The notes under the pieces: model-generated
What the model was told of the DNA's origin: nothing
Database searches by the model: none
Seen by the model: the letters and a program-made list of their open reading frames with translations, nothing else
Made by a program: the position numbers and the translations under genes
Assembly: GCA_019752295.1 (NCBI GenBank)
Contig: JAIEMK010000016.1
Span: 22,876 to 86,875, forward strand
DNA: 64,000 nt
Source: Chitinophagaceae bacterium
GTDB lineage: Bacteria > Bacteroidota > Bacteroidia > Chitinophagales > Chitinophagaceae
Direction of reading: 5' to 3'
Part shown: one piece after another, positions 28,072 through 35,626 of the stretch
Position numbering within the stretch: position 1 is the first letter of the stretch
How the letters are laid out: each line of letters starts with the position of its first letter

Positions 28072-30642
28072 ATGAGAACTAATCTACTAACAGCCATTTT
28101 TATTCTGATTTTATCGTATCTCTCAATCTCTGCACAAGCTCAGCCCTGTGGTGGAGTATGCTCAGGTTTTAGAACTCAGACTCAGGGTGGATGGGGAGCA
28201 GCTCCTCATGGTGGAAATCCGGGAGTGTATCTTCATAATAATTTTGCAGGTGCTTTTCCTTCAGGTCTTACCATCGGTTGTGGAACAAAGACTGTGAAAT
28301 TTACAAATGCGCAATCCATTACAGATAATTTACCTGCAGGTGGTGGGCCAACAAATTTACCGGCAGGAAATGTGGTGGATCCTGCTGCAGGATATTTGAA
28401 TACCGAATTAGATGGACAAGTTATTGCTGCTATGTTAAGTGTTGGTTTTGATTCTTATGATGTAAATTTTAGCATTAGTGCTGGCTCTTTGGCGAGTCTT
28501 GTATTTAACTCCGGTGTATTCAATGGAAAGTCGGTACAATTTGTAATTGACGAAGCTAATAAAGCCATTGGCTCTTGCGGAAGTAGTTATGCACTAACCG
28601 ATATCAATACAGCACTAACTTCATTTAATGAAAACTACGATAACGGAACAGCAGGATCAGGGAATGGTAATTTTAATTGCCCAGCCGCTGCTCCAATTGC
28701 AGAGATTGTTGGAAATACAACTATTTGTAAAGACTCAACAGTAACACTAACAGATGCAACAGTGGGTGGTATTTGGAGTTCTGATAACGTAATCAGGGCA
28801 ACCATCAGTTTATCTGGATTAGTTACTACACACGATACAGGTACTGCAACTATTAAATATACAGTTACCAATACCTGTGGTGTATCTTTTAAATCAGTAG
28901 TATTAACCATTACGAATTGCAGTGGTGTTGAAACTGGTGGAAATGGAGGTTTGGAAAGTAAGAGTCTTGGCGATGCTGTTGGTAAACGCATTTTTAATAA
29001 AGCAGTAAATAGTTTACAAGGAGCAGTTGACTATTCAAAATTGAATACGATACACTATGCAACAAATAAAGTAATGGGAGTGGGAACTGCTCTGAGTTTA
29101 GCAGAAATTCTTCCAAAGCAGATCAGCGGTTCAAATTACAAAGTATTCACTACTACTCCAATGGATATTCCTTCCATTACCAATGCACAGGATGTATTAT
29201 CGATCGATTATACTTTTAACAATCAGGCAAAAGCTGTAGCATTCGGAACAAAAACCAAGGGAGAAGTTTATGATCACACAAAAGCAATTTGTGATCGTTT
29301 AAAAGGTTCAGAATTGATGAACGTTGAAAAAATAGTAGTAAATGGAGTGAGTCTCGTACGATTTGATTTGAAGAACCCAAAAGGGCAAATGGAGTATACT
29401 TTTAGTTTTGCTATTGGCGCTAAAACGGGCCGCCAGAATTATACAATACAATCCAACTGGTTGAATAAAGATTATATCCCCGATGAAGTAATGTATAATA
29501 TCCAGTTATGGGCCGAACTGCCATCAATGGTAGAGAGCATGGCTGCCGACATTATCAGCAGATTAAATGCATCGTTGCCGGTAACAGAAGTGTTGGGCAA
29601 TCACGATCTGCCAAAGACCTTTATAACAAGCGGTAAACGTGAATCTGAAAATATTGCTTTAGAAATCACCAATACTACAGCAGGCGTCAGTGGATATTTT
29701 GAAGTGCTTGAAAAAGCGAATGAGCAATCTGAAAATCTGGTAACTAAACAAATTCCATTTACAGTTACCACCAGTGGAAAAGCCTCTGTTAAGGTTCCAG
29801 CAAGTGATACCTATGAGTCAACAATCAACATGTATTTGAATGGCGTTTTACAAGATCAGGTATTTATGTCGGATGGTAACTGGGCCGTAAATGTAAATAG
29901 TGCTACCAGTTCTATTAAGAGTTTCAAAGTGAGTAATGATGCAAAACGTGTTGTTGATAATCAGGATGACTTCCTTTTATTTCGTAATGTACAAGTTGAA
30001 GCTGTTACCCCCGATTATATATCTGTGTACAAATTGCTGAAAGGCGGTGGAACAGCACAGGATCTAACAGGATTCAAATCGCTAGTATTTACAGCGTCTT
30101 CATCTGGACTTACCATGAATATTATTTTGGTGAAAGCGGGTGTTACTAACTGGACAGATCAATACAGTTTGGCAGTTCCTTTGAGTAGCGAAAAAAAAGA
30201 GTATCAGTTGAATCTGGACGATTTTGTAGCAGGAAGCAGTAAAACTAAAATCAACCCGAATGATATAACCACAGTAATTTTTGCATTAGAATCTCATTCG
30301 GGCAAACTAGAAACGATCAGTGCTGATATCAGAAATACAGCTTTCTCTAAAACTGATTTTGCTTACCTACAGAGCTTGAATTCGATGGAGGTAAACACTT
30401 ACCCTAATCCATCAAAAGGAAGGTTCAATGTAAGTTTCAAATCTTCGAAAGCACAGAGTCTGGTATTAACCGTTCGCGATGCAAGCACCGGTACACCACT
30501 GTTTGCACAGAGTGTACAGGCCCAAGTTGGAAACAATACAATACCCGTAACCATTCCACATCAGGGCAATATCAGCAGTTATATGCTAACTGTGGAAGGG
30601 CAGGCTGTAAGGTATACCCCTAAAAAATTATTGATTGAATAG
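28072..30642 (+). CDS. Large secreted protein with T9SS C-terminal sorting domain
   Basis: This 856-residue protein has a signal peptide (residues about 1-23, ending SAQAQ), a Gly-rich N-terminal domain with paired cysteines (PCGGVCSG... IGCGTK), an Ig-like region from about residue 215 (NTTICKDSTVTLTDATVGGIW ... TIKYTVTN), and a long beta-rich middle. The type IX sorting domain is at the end (NTYPNPSKGRFNVSF ... YTPKKLLIE). The sorting domain directs export through the type IX system and usually attachment to the cell surface. No catalytic motif is recognised, and an adhesin or structural role is inferred. It is a single gene, followed by a long hairpin. Confidence 0.85.
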   Translation: MRTNLLTAIFILILSYLSISAQAQPCGGVCSGFRTQTQGGWGAAPHGGNPGVYLHNNFAGAFPSGLTIGCGTKTVKFTNAQSITDNLPAGGGPTNLPAGNVVDPAAGYLNTELDGQVIAAMLSVGFDSYDVNFSISAGSLASLVFNSGVFNGKSVQFVIDEANKAIGSCGSSYALTDINTALTSFNENYDNGTAGSGNGNFNCPAAAPIAEIVGNTTICKDSTVTLTDATVGGIWSSDNVIRATISLSGLVTTHDTGTATIKYTVTNTCGVSFKSVVLTITNCSGVETGGNGGLESKSLGDAVGKRIFNKAVNSLQGAVDYSKLNTIHYATNKVMGVGTALSLAEILPKQISGSNYKVFTTTPMDIPSITNAQDVLSIDYTFNNQAKAVAFGTKTKGEVYDHTKAICDRLKGSELMNVEKIVVNGVSLVRFDLKNPKGQMEYTFSFAIGAKTGRQNYTIQSNWLNKDYIPDEVMYNIQLWAELPSMVESMAADIISRLNASLPVTEVLGNHDLPKTFITSGKRESENIALEITNTTAGVSGYFEVLEKANEQSENLVTKQIPFTVTTSGKASVKVPASDTYESTINMYLNGVLQDQVFMSDGNWAVNVNSATSSIKSFKVSNDAKRVVDNQDDFLLFRNVQVEAVTPDYISVYKLLKGGGTAQDLTGFKSLVFTASSSGLTMNIILVKAGVTNWTDQYSLAVPLSSEKKEYQLNLDDFVAGSSKTKINPNDITTVIFALESHSGKLETISADIRNTAFSKTDFAYLQSLNSMEVNTYPNPSKGRFNVSFKSSKAQSLVLTVRDASTGTPLFAQSVQAQVGNNTIPVTIPHQGNISSYMLTVEGQAVRYTPKKLLIE

Positions 30643-30664
30643 TTCTGTAAAGAATAAACGGATT

Positions 30665-30689
30665 GCGGATTTGAGTTAATCAAATCCGC
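30665..30689. terminator. Palindromic hairpin, probable terminator
   Basis: A ten-base perfect stem GCGGATTTGA/TCAAATCCGC around a five-base loop between convergent genes. The T run is missing, so termination is inferred. Confidence 0.5.
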
Positions 30690-30745
30690 CTAGATCATCT
30701 ACATCAGAATCAAAAAAGACGTACGAAAAGTACATGTGGTTGCAT

Positions 30746-31222
30746 TTAAGTGATGCTGATTCTGTAAGTATAAAATTCGGTATCGGGGCTTTGTTTTTCA
30801 AAACCAATTTGTTCATAAACACTTTGCGCTGTATAGTTGTCAACGGCTGTGGAGAGTTCCACAAATTTCGCATCAGTTTCTTTGGCAAAATCCATTGCCT
30901 TTTTTATCAGCTTTTCTCCAATTCCCTGCTTGCGATATTCTTGGTGAACATACAAGTCATTTAGTATCCAGTTTCTAACAGTTCGTACTGAGGAATATTT
31001 TGGATATAGTTGTGTAAATCCAACGGGTTCTGATTTGATGGTTGATAGTGCAACAAAAATTACCGATTCGTTATTATCCAATCTTGTTTGAATAAAACGT
31101 TTAGCCAAATCCATATCGGATGGTTGTTTGTAGAAAATTCTATACTGATCAAATAGTTCGAAAACCAAGTTTCCTTCTGTCTTATCGATTCTTATGATTT
31201 TCATTTTAGTAACACTTGTCAT
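30746..31222 (-). CDS. GNAT family N-acetyltransferase
   Basis: This 158-residue Gcn5-related acetyltransferase has the acetyl-CoA site in LNDLYVHQEYRKQGIGEKLI, where RKQGIG is the R/Q-x-x-G-x-G/A motif, and a C-terminal VYEQIGFEK. The substrate is unknown. The ATG at 31222 begins one base after the stop of the truncated acetyltransferase upstream, so the two reading frames were probably cotranscribed. An internal ATG at 31204 is an alternative start. Confidence 0.85.
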   Translation of the reverse strand: MTSVTKMKIIRIDKTEGNLVFELFDQYRIFYKQPSDMDLAKRFIQTRLDNNESVIFVALSTIKSEPVGFTQLYPKYSSVRTVRNWILNDLYVHQEYRKQGIGEKLIKKAMDFAKETDAKFVELSTAVDNYTAQSVYEQIGFEKQSPDTEFYTYRISIT

Positions 31223-31223
31223 T

Positions 31224-31577
31224 TTATTTTTCCAGTAGCGCTATATCCTTACCCGTTAAAGTTTGTACATTCTTTGTTATTTTTTCGATATCCCAATCCC
31301 ACCATTTTAATTTTAAAAGCCGGTCAATCATTTCAGTAGAAAATCTCTTTTTAATTTCAATCGCCGGGTTTCCGCCAACTATTGAATAGGGCTCTACATC
31401 TTTAATCACCGTTGAGTTTGTTGCAATAATGGCACCATCTCCAATTGTTACTCCCGCCATAATTGTTGCGTTGTATCCAATCCAAACATCATTTCCAATA
31501 TGGATGTCTCCTTTTTTGGGATATTGTTTTCCCTCCATTGCGTTTTCCCAGCCATTTCCGAAAATTACTTGATCAAA
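31224..31577 (-). pseudogene. 5'-truncated CatB/Vat-type xenobiotic O-acetyltransferase
   Basis: The readable frame encodes only the C-terminal half of a hexapeptide-repeat acetyltransferase: IGNDVWIGYNATIMAGVTIGDGAII, NSTVIKDVEPYSIVGGNPA and KWWDWDIEKI match the CatB/VatD family, whose members are about 210 residues. Homology continues upstream of the first ATG (31538): the in-frame codons to about 31577 read VIFGNGWENA, equivalent to the family's IFGNGWE motif. They run into the 3' end of the neighbouring gene, which ends at 31565 in a different frame. The N-terminal half is absent, so I call it a remnant. Whether the 104-residue piece is still made is unknown. Confidence 0.75.
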
Positions 31578-32137
31578 TAACCGATTCTTGGCCCAAGATG
31601 GTATGCCAGAATAGGATAATCGGGATGAATATAAAAGCCACCAATTAACCCTAGGCGAAAAGAATTTGAAATCTTATAATCCAATTCAAATCTTGCAGGA
31701 AATACCAGATCCGACCAGTTAGATTCACTGGCAGGATACCCGGTAATGATTCTTTGAATATGAGTCATAATTCCTGCGCCTGCACCAATATTGCCGGTTA
31801 TTATTTTACTGTTTAGAAACTGGTATTTATAAAGTATCGAAAATGTTCGATAACTGGCTCTGGTATTTGTTCCATCCGATCTGGAGGTGTTAGGATCTGC
31901 CTGCAAATACTTGTCGTAGTAATTATGTTTCCCATCGCTATAGTTCGCGGTAAGGATATGACGTTTGGATAAATGATAATCGAAGTCGACGCTAAAAAAA
32001 CTCCCCATTGTATTTTTATAATAATAGGGACTGGTTAGTTGTCCTGTAGCAATTGATACAACCAGATCTTTTCTTTCCTGTCCGTAGGACGATAATACAG
32101 TAAGCCCCATTATCAGGGCAAGCATCATTTTTTTCAT
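31565..32137 (-). CDS. Outer-membrane beta-barrel protein, unknown
   Basis: This 190-residue protein has a signal peptide (ending SSYGQ) and alternating amphipathic strands (FFSVDFDYHLS, RTFSILYKYQFL, FPARFELDYKIS, FRLGLIGGFYI), suggesting a small barrel. No family is recognised. Its last bases overlap the 5' remnant of the CatB-type pseudogene, so it may have arrived with the event that truncated that gene. Confidence 0.65.
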   Translation of the reverse strand: MKKMMLALIMGLTVLSSYGQERKDLVVSIATGQLTSPYYYKNTMGSFFSVDFDYHLSKRHILTANYSDGKHNYYDKYLQADPNTSRSDGTNTRASYRTFSILYKYQFLNSKIITGNIGAGAGIMTHIQRIITGYPASESNWSDLVFPARFELDYKISNSFRLGLIGGFYIHPDYPILAYHLGPRIGYLIK

Positions 32138-32361
32138 AGAATGGATATTTATGTTCTTGGTGCTGAATAAAAGAGGGGGGGGGACTCAAATATAAGAAGG
32201 ATATCTTCACATTACAAATATTTGCCAATTTAGTGCTGTCAAATAATAGTTTCTCTTTTTTAAATAGGAAAATATTCCTCTTTTGTGAGCATTGAGGAAA
32301 TAATGATTAAAATCCTCAGGTTGTAATCTGTATTATTTCACTTTTGTATTTTTTAAATTAA

Positions 32362-32391
32362 TTGATAATCAAAATAATAAACCTATATTTG
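32362..32391 (+). promoter_or_regulatory. Promoter of the AbiE-like pair
   Basis: TTG at 32362 and TATATTTG at 32384 are spaced 19 bases apart, matching the Bacteroidota -33/-7 arrangement, 45 bases before the GTG start. The box overlaps the palindrome at 32376-32415. The whole 298-base gap upstream is AT-rich with no coding frame. Confidence 0.6.
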
Positions 32392-32415
32392 TATAATAAA
32401 TAAATATAGTTTATT
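32376..32415 (+). promoter_or_regulatory. Inverted repeat, probable operator
   Basis: AATAAACCTATATTT and AAATATAGTTTATT are reverse complements apart from one extra C, separated by 11 bases. The left arm contains the -7 box and the palindrome lies between promoter and start codon. This fits autoregulation by the winged-helix protein encoded next. Binding is inferred. Confidence 0.55.
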
Positions 32416-32435
32416 AATCATTTTTAGTTTATTAA

Positions 32436-33434
32436 GTGACTGAGCTTGAACAATATATCGCACAAGTAAGCGGAGAGGAAGTAAGGATCAAACCTGTTTC
32501 GGACGCCAAGCGTATGCTGCCTTTTTACATAGGGGAGGCGTATAATTTCGGCGTTGTGGACATCTACCAGCACCGATTTTTTCTGGCGCAATTAAAAGGA
32601 GAGGAGGAGTTTACCGTGGGACAGTTGCGCAAGCAGGCAGATCTGATCAGCAAGCAACTTCTCGTTCAGGTGATCCTGGTACTGCCGAATGTGGATGCCA
32701 TAACCCGCAGCCGCTTGGTGGAACAAAAGGTCAATTTCATCTGTCCCGGAAAGCAGATGTTCATTCCCTATCTTTTCCTGGATCTCAGGGAGCAGTTTGA
32801 AGAAAAAGGAAGGAAAACAGAAAGTCAGACCCTGCTCCCTTCTGCACAGCTTATCCTGCTGCATTATCTGTATGACCTGGCAAAAAAATCAGTAGGCAGT
32901 ATCACATCCTTCAAAGAGCTCGCATCTGAGCTTGAATACTCGCCGATGGCGATCACCAAAGCCGCAGCCGAACTGGAGCGATATGAGCTGTGCACCGTTG
33001 GCGGAACGAAGGAGAAAACGCTACTGTTTGCGGGAGATAAAAAAACGTTTTGGGAAAAATGCAAACCTTTTCTTAGCTCTCCCGTTCAGAAGACGGTATA
33101 CGTCGATCTTTTACCTGAGATGGAACTTGTACGCGCAGGAGAGTATGCCTTGTCTTTTTACAGCGATCTAAATCCCAGTGATCAGCCAGTGTATGCAATA
33201 GGTAAGTTCCATTTTCAATACCTGCAGAAAAGTGGCGGCATACCTGAACAGTTCGAACGAGAAGGGAAATACAAGCTAGAGATCTGGAAATACCAGCCTG
33301 AGGTGTTGCTACGTAAAAGCGAATGGGAAAATAATGTTGATCCCCTTTCACTGTATTTGAGCCTCCAGCACATCAGGGATGAAAGGGTACAACTTGCATT
33401 GGATCAAATGGAACAAAAATTTATTTATGGTTGA
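32436..33434 (+). CDS. Winged-helix protein, putative antitoxin/regulator of an AbiE-like system
   Basis: This 332-residue protein starts with GTG. The N-terminal half (about 1-130) has no recognised motif. Residues about 137-200 form a winged helix-turn-helix (SFKELASELEYSPMAITKAAAELERYELC then a basic wing), and the C-terminal part is unrecognised. It overlaps by 8 bases a nucleotidyltransferase resembling AbiEii. In AbiE systems the first gene encodes a winged-helix antitoxin that represses its own promoter, but classical AbiEi is shorter and has the helix-turn-helix at the N terminus. The role is therefore inferred from context, size and the upstream palindrome. Confidence 0.55.
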   Translation: MTELEQYIAQVSGEEVRIKPVSDAKRMLPFYIGEAYNFGVVDIYQHRFFLAQLKGEEEFTVGQLRKQADLISKQLLVQVILVLPNVDAITRSRLVEQKVNFICPGKQMFIPYLFLDLREQFEEKGRKTESQTLLPSAQLILLHYLYDLAKKSVGSITSFKELASELEYSPMAITKAAAELERYELCTVGGTKEKTLLFAGDKKTFWEKCKPFLSSPVQKTVYVDLLPEMELVRAGEYALSFYSDLNPSDQPVYAIGKFHFQYLQKSGGIPEQFEREGKYKLEIWKYQPEVLLRKSEWENNVDPLSLYLSLQHIRDERVQLALDQMEQKFIYG

Positions 33435-34203
33435 GGGATGGGATATATTTAGAAAATATCTGGCGGATTTCCCAGACAGTTACGTTATCATCGGCGGTAC
33501 GGCAATGCAGAACGCATTAGATGTTGCACCTAATAACCCGCGCAACACTACCGATATCGACATGGTACTTGTGGTGGATGTGATTGATGAAAAATTCATG
33601 GACGCGTTCTGGACAATGATCATAGATGGCGAATACCTGTCGCACCAGAATGTTGAAGGCGATAAAAAACAATACTGGCGATTCAAAGGACCGCAGGCAA
33701 AAGGTTTTCCGGCGGAGATCGAAATTTTCTCTGGCAAACTCGAACTGACTTTCCCGTTGATGGACGGCGCAAAATTTACACCCATACCAGCGAATGGTGA
33801 TGTACCCAGCTTGTCTGCGATACTGATGGATCAAGACTATTATGACTTCCTGAACGCTAACCACGTTATCAGGGATGATGTCAAACTTGCGAATATCTAT
33901 GCGCTGATCTGCCTGAAGGCAAAAGCCTGGCTCGACTTACGTGAACGCAAAAAGAAGGGTGAGGATATCGATAAAAAGAAAATTTCCAAACACAAAAACG
34001 ATGTGTTCCGCCTGACTGCATTAATCGCACCTGATACGTTGATCGCTGTACCAGACGGGATCAAAGCAGACCTCGCATGGTTTGCTGACGAAGTGCAGGC
34101 AGAGCTTCCAGAAGGCGTGTTGTACAAGGAGATGGGGATGGGGGCGATCCAATCGGAGAAGGTGCTGGTATTGTTACGAAGTGCATTCGGGATTGTGAGT
34201 TAA
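33427..34203 (+). CDS. AbiEii/MenT-like nucleotidyltransferase, putative toxin
   Basis: This 258-residue protein of the DNA polymerase beta superfamily has IIGGTAMQNAL (GG-x-A near residues 21-31) followed by NTTDIDMVL (Asp43-x-Asp45, metal ligands), PAEIEIFS as a probable third acidic position, and a basic KAKAWLDLRERKKKGEDIDKKK motif like that of AbiEii. AbiEii-type toxins modify tRNA or other substrates with nucleotides and cause growth arrest. The activity here is inferred. The ATG at 33427 lies inside the preceding gene, indicating coupled translation. A longer in-frame ATG at 33379 would overlap it by 56 bases. Confidence 0.7.
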   Translation: MVEGWDIFRKYLADFPDSYVIIGGTAMQNALDVAPNNPRNTTDIDMVLVVDVIDEKFMDAFWTMIIDGEYLSHQNVEGDKKQYWRFKGPQAKGFPAEIEIFSGKLELTFPLMDGAKFTPIPANGDVPSLSAILMDQDYYDFLNANHVIRDDVKLANIYALICLKAKAWLDLRERKKKGEDIDKKKISKHKNDVFRLTALIAPDTLIAVPDGIKADLAWFADEVQAELPEGVLYKEMGMGAIQSEKVLVLLRSAFGIVS

Positions 34204-34516
34204 GTAAATAAATTACAACGGATCAAATTGAAAATGATGTCCGGTAATGAAAAGCTTAAAAAGTTAGAGGAATTAGCATATCTCCCACCATTGATTTGGT
34301 GTTTTCAGTTTATGAGTATGTTCTTGGTTATAAGCGCTCTTCAATCCGCCAAAACTATGTTTATAAGGTGGTCATTGCAATCGGATTTTGCACCAGTAAC
34401 CCAACTTTTGGCGTAAAATTGCTTGAAATGCTACGAAATCGTTGAGAATCAAACGATAAAATCTAATAGAAAAACGTCTTCAGAATCGGTAGTTTTACCA
34501 CCATATTTAAGCTGGA
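34204..34516 (+). other. Gap with a possible gene remnant
   Basis: Between the nucleotidyltransferase and SIR2 genes. One frame is open without an ATG from about 34261 to 34445. It begins ISPTIDLVFSVYEYVLGY and ends with GVKLLEMLRNR, and its composition looks protein-like. It may be the tail of a lost gene. A second overlapping frame (34228-34416) looks less natural. No clear promoter was found. Confidence 0.3.
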
Positions 34517-35626
34517 ATGGCAGAAGAGCTTTTGACACCGGAAGAACTGGAACAAAACAAATCAAACCGGAAAAAACTATTTGCATTGATCGATTCGAAA
34601 AATGCTATCCTGATGGCAGGTAGTGGGTGTACGGCTACGCTGTATCCACCCTGGAAAGCATTTCTAGATATCCTCGAAAATAAGGCCCTTGCTATTGACC
34701 CCGCTTTTTCCGGGTCGAAGGAAGATTACCTAGGTTTTGCAAGTAAGGTTAAGCAGTGTATCGGGCCGAACCGCTATGAAGCATTGCTGCATGAGGAATT
34801 TAAACCGAGAGATAAGACGCATGAGCCTTTTCATGTAACACTTTGTAGCCTGCCTTTTAAAGGGTTTGTTACGACCAATTATGATTCCGTACTTGAATCA
34901 GCGTTGAATACGATTTATCATAATCCAGAAAACTGGCTTTGCCTTGATAATGGAAGTAAGCGCACAATATTTGAATTCATTCGTTCGCTTGATGAGCCCA
35001 GTCCGGGAAGTAAGCGAGTGCTCCATCTTCATGGTCGTTACAATATCTCCAAGAGTATCGTATTGTGTGAAGAAGAATACCAGGAGAAATACGGATTCTC
35101 GATCAAGGAAAAGGAACGTTCTATTTATGAAGAGATCAGGGCAGGAAATCTTTCCGAGGAACATTTCAATGAACTACTTCTGATGTTCGGCTATGAGTGG
35201 CCGATTCACCGAAAAATGGTGTGGTCATTATTGGCAACAAGACGAGTGGTATTCATGGGATTCAGTATGAATGATCCATATTTCATACGCATGTTTCAAT
35301 TCGTCAGTGACGACGTGAGCCCTTATGATTCTGATACGCATTTCCTTGTATTACGGTTCACCAAAAACAACAAGGATCAAACCATGAAATTCGCAAGTGA
35401 TTTAAAAGAACGTTATGGTATAGAAACGGTACTTTACCAAGACGATGAAAATTATAAAGGTTTTGAAAATTTTATTTCGGAAATGGGTAATGAGATTATC
35501 CCTACGCCGAAGGCGGATCATGGAACAGATGCAACCGTAAAATCAATTCAAACAAAAAACGGAAGTGAGGAAATCACAAAGGAGCTTCTTGCATTAAGTA
35601 AAAAGCAATTAGAAAATGAAGATTAA
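34517..35626 (+). CDS. SIR2-family (SIR2_2) protein, putative NAD-consuming effector
   Basis: This 369-residue protein has the SIR2 core motifs in order: GSG at 35-37, TTNYD at 119-123 (with the Asn used in NADase chemistry), LHG at 171-173 (His172 as the catalytic His candidate) and GFS at 248-250. SIR2-domain proteins in defence systems (Thoeris, DSR, Avs5, SIR2-HerA) degrade NAD to stop infection, and this activity is inferred here. The C terminus ends in a Lys/Glu-rich tail. The stop lies 11 bases inside the following large NTPase, so the two genes form a tight pair. No signal peptide or membrane segment. Confidence 0.8.
   Translation: MAEELLTPEELEQNKSNRKKLFALIDSKNAILMAGSGCTATLYPPWKAFLDILENKALAIDPAFSGSKEDYLGFASKVKQCIGPNRYEALLHEEFKPRDKTHEPFHVTLCSLPFKGFVTTNYDSVLESALNTIYHNPENWLCLDNGSKRTIFEFIRSLDEPSPGSKRVLHLHGRYNISKSIVLCEEEYQEKYGFSIKEKERSIYEEIRAGNLSEEHFNELLLMFGYEWPIHRKMVWSLLATRRVVFMGFSMNDPYFIRMFQFVSDDVSPYDSDTHFLVLRFTKNNKDQTMKFASDLKERYGIETVLYQDDENYKGFENFISEMGNEIIPTPKADHGTDATVKSIQTKNGSEEITKELLALSKKQLENED

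Noticed and set aside
34423..34623. 66-residue frame at the SIR2 gene start
   Set aside because: Out of frame with SIR2, composition unnatural, overlaps its first 36 codons.
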